From Gp6-AA40 sp963818645 (GTDB taxonomy: Bacteria; Acidobacteriota; Vicinamibacteria; Vicinamibacterales; UBA2999), in NCBI GenBank assembly GCA_963818645.1, contig CAWFTF010000007.1, positions 1 to 64,000 on the forward strand: DNA of 64,000 nucleotides, written 5' to 3'. Made by a program: the position numbers and the translations under genes. The notes beneath the pieces are model-generated. The model ran no database searches. It was not told where the DNA came from and worked only from the letters and a program-made list of their open reading frames with translations. Shown here piece by piece: positions 63,799-64,000 of the stretch. How positions within the stretch are numbered: the first letter of the stretch is position 1; each line of letters begins with the position of its first letter.

Positions 63799-63877
63799 GA
63801 TTCGCGACTTAGACAGATCAGCCGGCTTTCCGGCTGTGCGGCCCATCAAGTCGTGGAAATCGCCGCACGAACGACCC
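63778..63877 (-). promoter_or_regulatory. metK leader RNA, riboswitch-like pseudoknot with antiterminator
   Basis: The leader can form P1 GUGCGGC/GCCGCAC (63862-63868 with 63836-63842). Its loop contains CGACUU (63848-63853), which pairs with AAGUCG (63805-63810), making an H-type pseudoknot. An inner hairpin AGCCGG-AAAG-CCGGCU lies at 63820-63835. The bases GUCGCG (63803-63808) alternatively pair with CGCGAC (63784-63789) of the terminator stem as an antiterminator. GAUUU follows the P1 5' strand directly, and CUAA leads into the pseudoknot 3' strand, as in SAM-II-type RNAs. Gene context supports SAM sensing with premature termination. Class assignment is inferred only. Confidence 0.7.
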
Positions 63878-63880
63878 TTT

Positions 63881-63911
63881 AGTATCGTTCGCGCGTCTTC
63901 GACAGTGTCAA
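63881..63911 (-). promoter_or_regulatory. Putative sigma-70 promoter of metK
   Basis: TTGACA (63906-63911) is separated by 19 bp from GATACT (63881-63886, four of six matches to TATAAT). Initiation would fall about 63875, at GGGUCG, so the leader would be about 113 nt before the start codon. Confidence 0.5.
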
Positions 63912-63957
63912 CGACCGAGTGACGTACGGAGGTAAGATTCCAGTTCTGGAGGGCGGT

Positions 63958-64000
63958 ATGCGATTTCAAATGCTGTCGGTCATCGCGGTGGTCGCACTCA
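63958..64000 (+). CDS. Start of a secreted protein, 3' cut by window edge
   Basis: GGAGGG (63948-63953) precedes ATG 63958. The 14 visible codons read MRFQMLSVIAVVAL, an apparent signal peptide or membrane start. Nothing else of the gene is in the window. It is divergent from metK. Confidence 0.45.
   Translation, partial: MRFQMLSVIAVVAL

Noticed and set aside
63799..63877. SAM-I riboswitch before metK
   Set aside because: No kink-turn-like or GGUGGAGGGACUGGCCC-type core is present, and the pairing order is an H-type pseudoknot instead.

Overview
The window looks like a high-GC soil or sediment Acidobacteriota chromosome, most likely a Vicinamibacteria (subdivision 6) type. This is inferred from content: a paired DUF1592/DUF1552 unit, PQQ dehydrogenase plus cytochrome c, TonB-like receptors with carboxypeptidase-regulatory-like domains, several Pkn-type Ser/Thr kinases with propeller or TPR tails, and many heptameric intergenic repeats. 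I see no rRNA, tRNA, transposase, integrase or CRISPR array. About a dozen conserved genes are broken by single-base frameshifts, densest in the first 7 kb. Because housekeeping genes are affected, I read most of these as uncorrected assembly indels rather than true pseudogenes.

Layout. 1-8 kb: a CHxTGN-repeat secreted protein (5' cut), a four-helix-bundle gene set between inverted heptamer arrays, a frame-broken parE, a small membrane protein, an NYN-LOTUS RNA-binding protein, phenylalanine hydroxylase, and a two-gene secreted hydrolase unit. 8-14 kb: PH-domain protein, ATP-grasp ligase, YtcJ-like amidohydrolase, then cytochrome c and PQQ dehydrogenase. 14-18 kb: an isolated T4-type tail-tube-like protein, an MDR oxidoreductase, DinB and a ModA-like binding protein. 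18-23 kb: DUF1592-type cytochrome, DUF1552 and ankyrin proteins, probably one operon. 23-29 kb: two Ser/Thr kinases downstream of parC. 29-41 kb: DUF2461, MocR regulator, membrane MutS-like ATPase, tryptophan 2,3-dioxygenase, small cytochrome, beta-propeller, a class-V PLP enzyme (kynureninase-like), a D-lactate/glycolate-type flavoenzyme, DoxX, MFS and GcvT-like proteins. 41-51 kb: TPR kinase, an EF-P paralogue with the EfpL-type tip, two tandem CrtI-like oxidoreductases, and two tandem carboxypeptidase-regulatory-like proteins. 51-58 kb: GNAT, DinB-like transferase, a solitary BMC shell protein, MerR, glycine oxidase, and a TonB-like receptor with its partner. 58-64 kb: histidine kinase and OmpR-type regulator, LOG protein, glycine-zipper protein, and metK.

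Two things stand out. First, at least thirteen intergenic sites carry degenerate 7-bp tandem arrays of several unrelated sequence families. These are often arranged as inverted arms between convergent genes, and sometimes are read into protein C-termini or abut start codons. One pair of arms encloses the four-helix-bundle gene, which recalls the layout of 23S rRNA intervening sequences. Second, metK has a leader that can fold into an H-type pseudoknot, an intrinsic terminator and a mutually exclusive antiterminator: a strong riboswitch candidate with SAM-II-like topology.

Gene pairs joined by 4-base ATGA or GTGA overlaps (7215/7218, 20453/20456, 39948/39951, 45744/45747, 48989/48992, 57062/57065) mark likely translationally coupled units.
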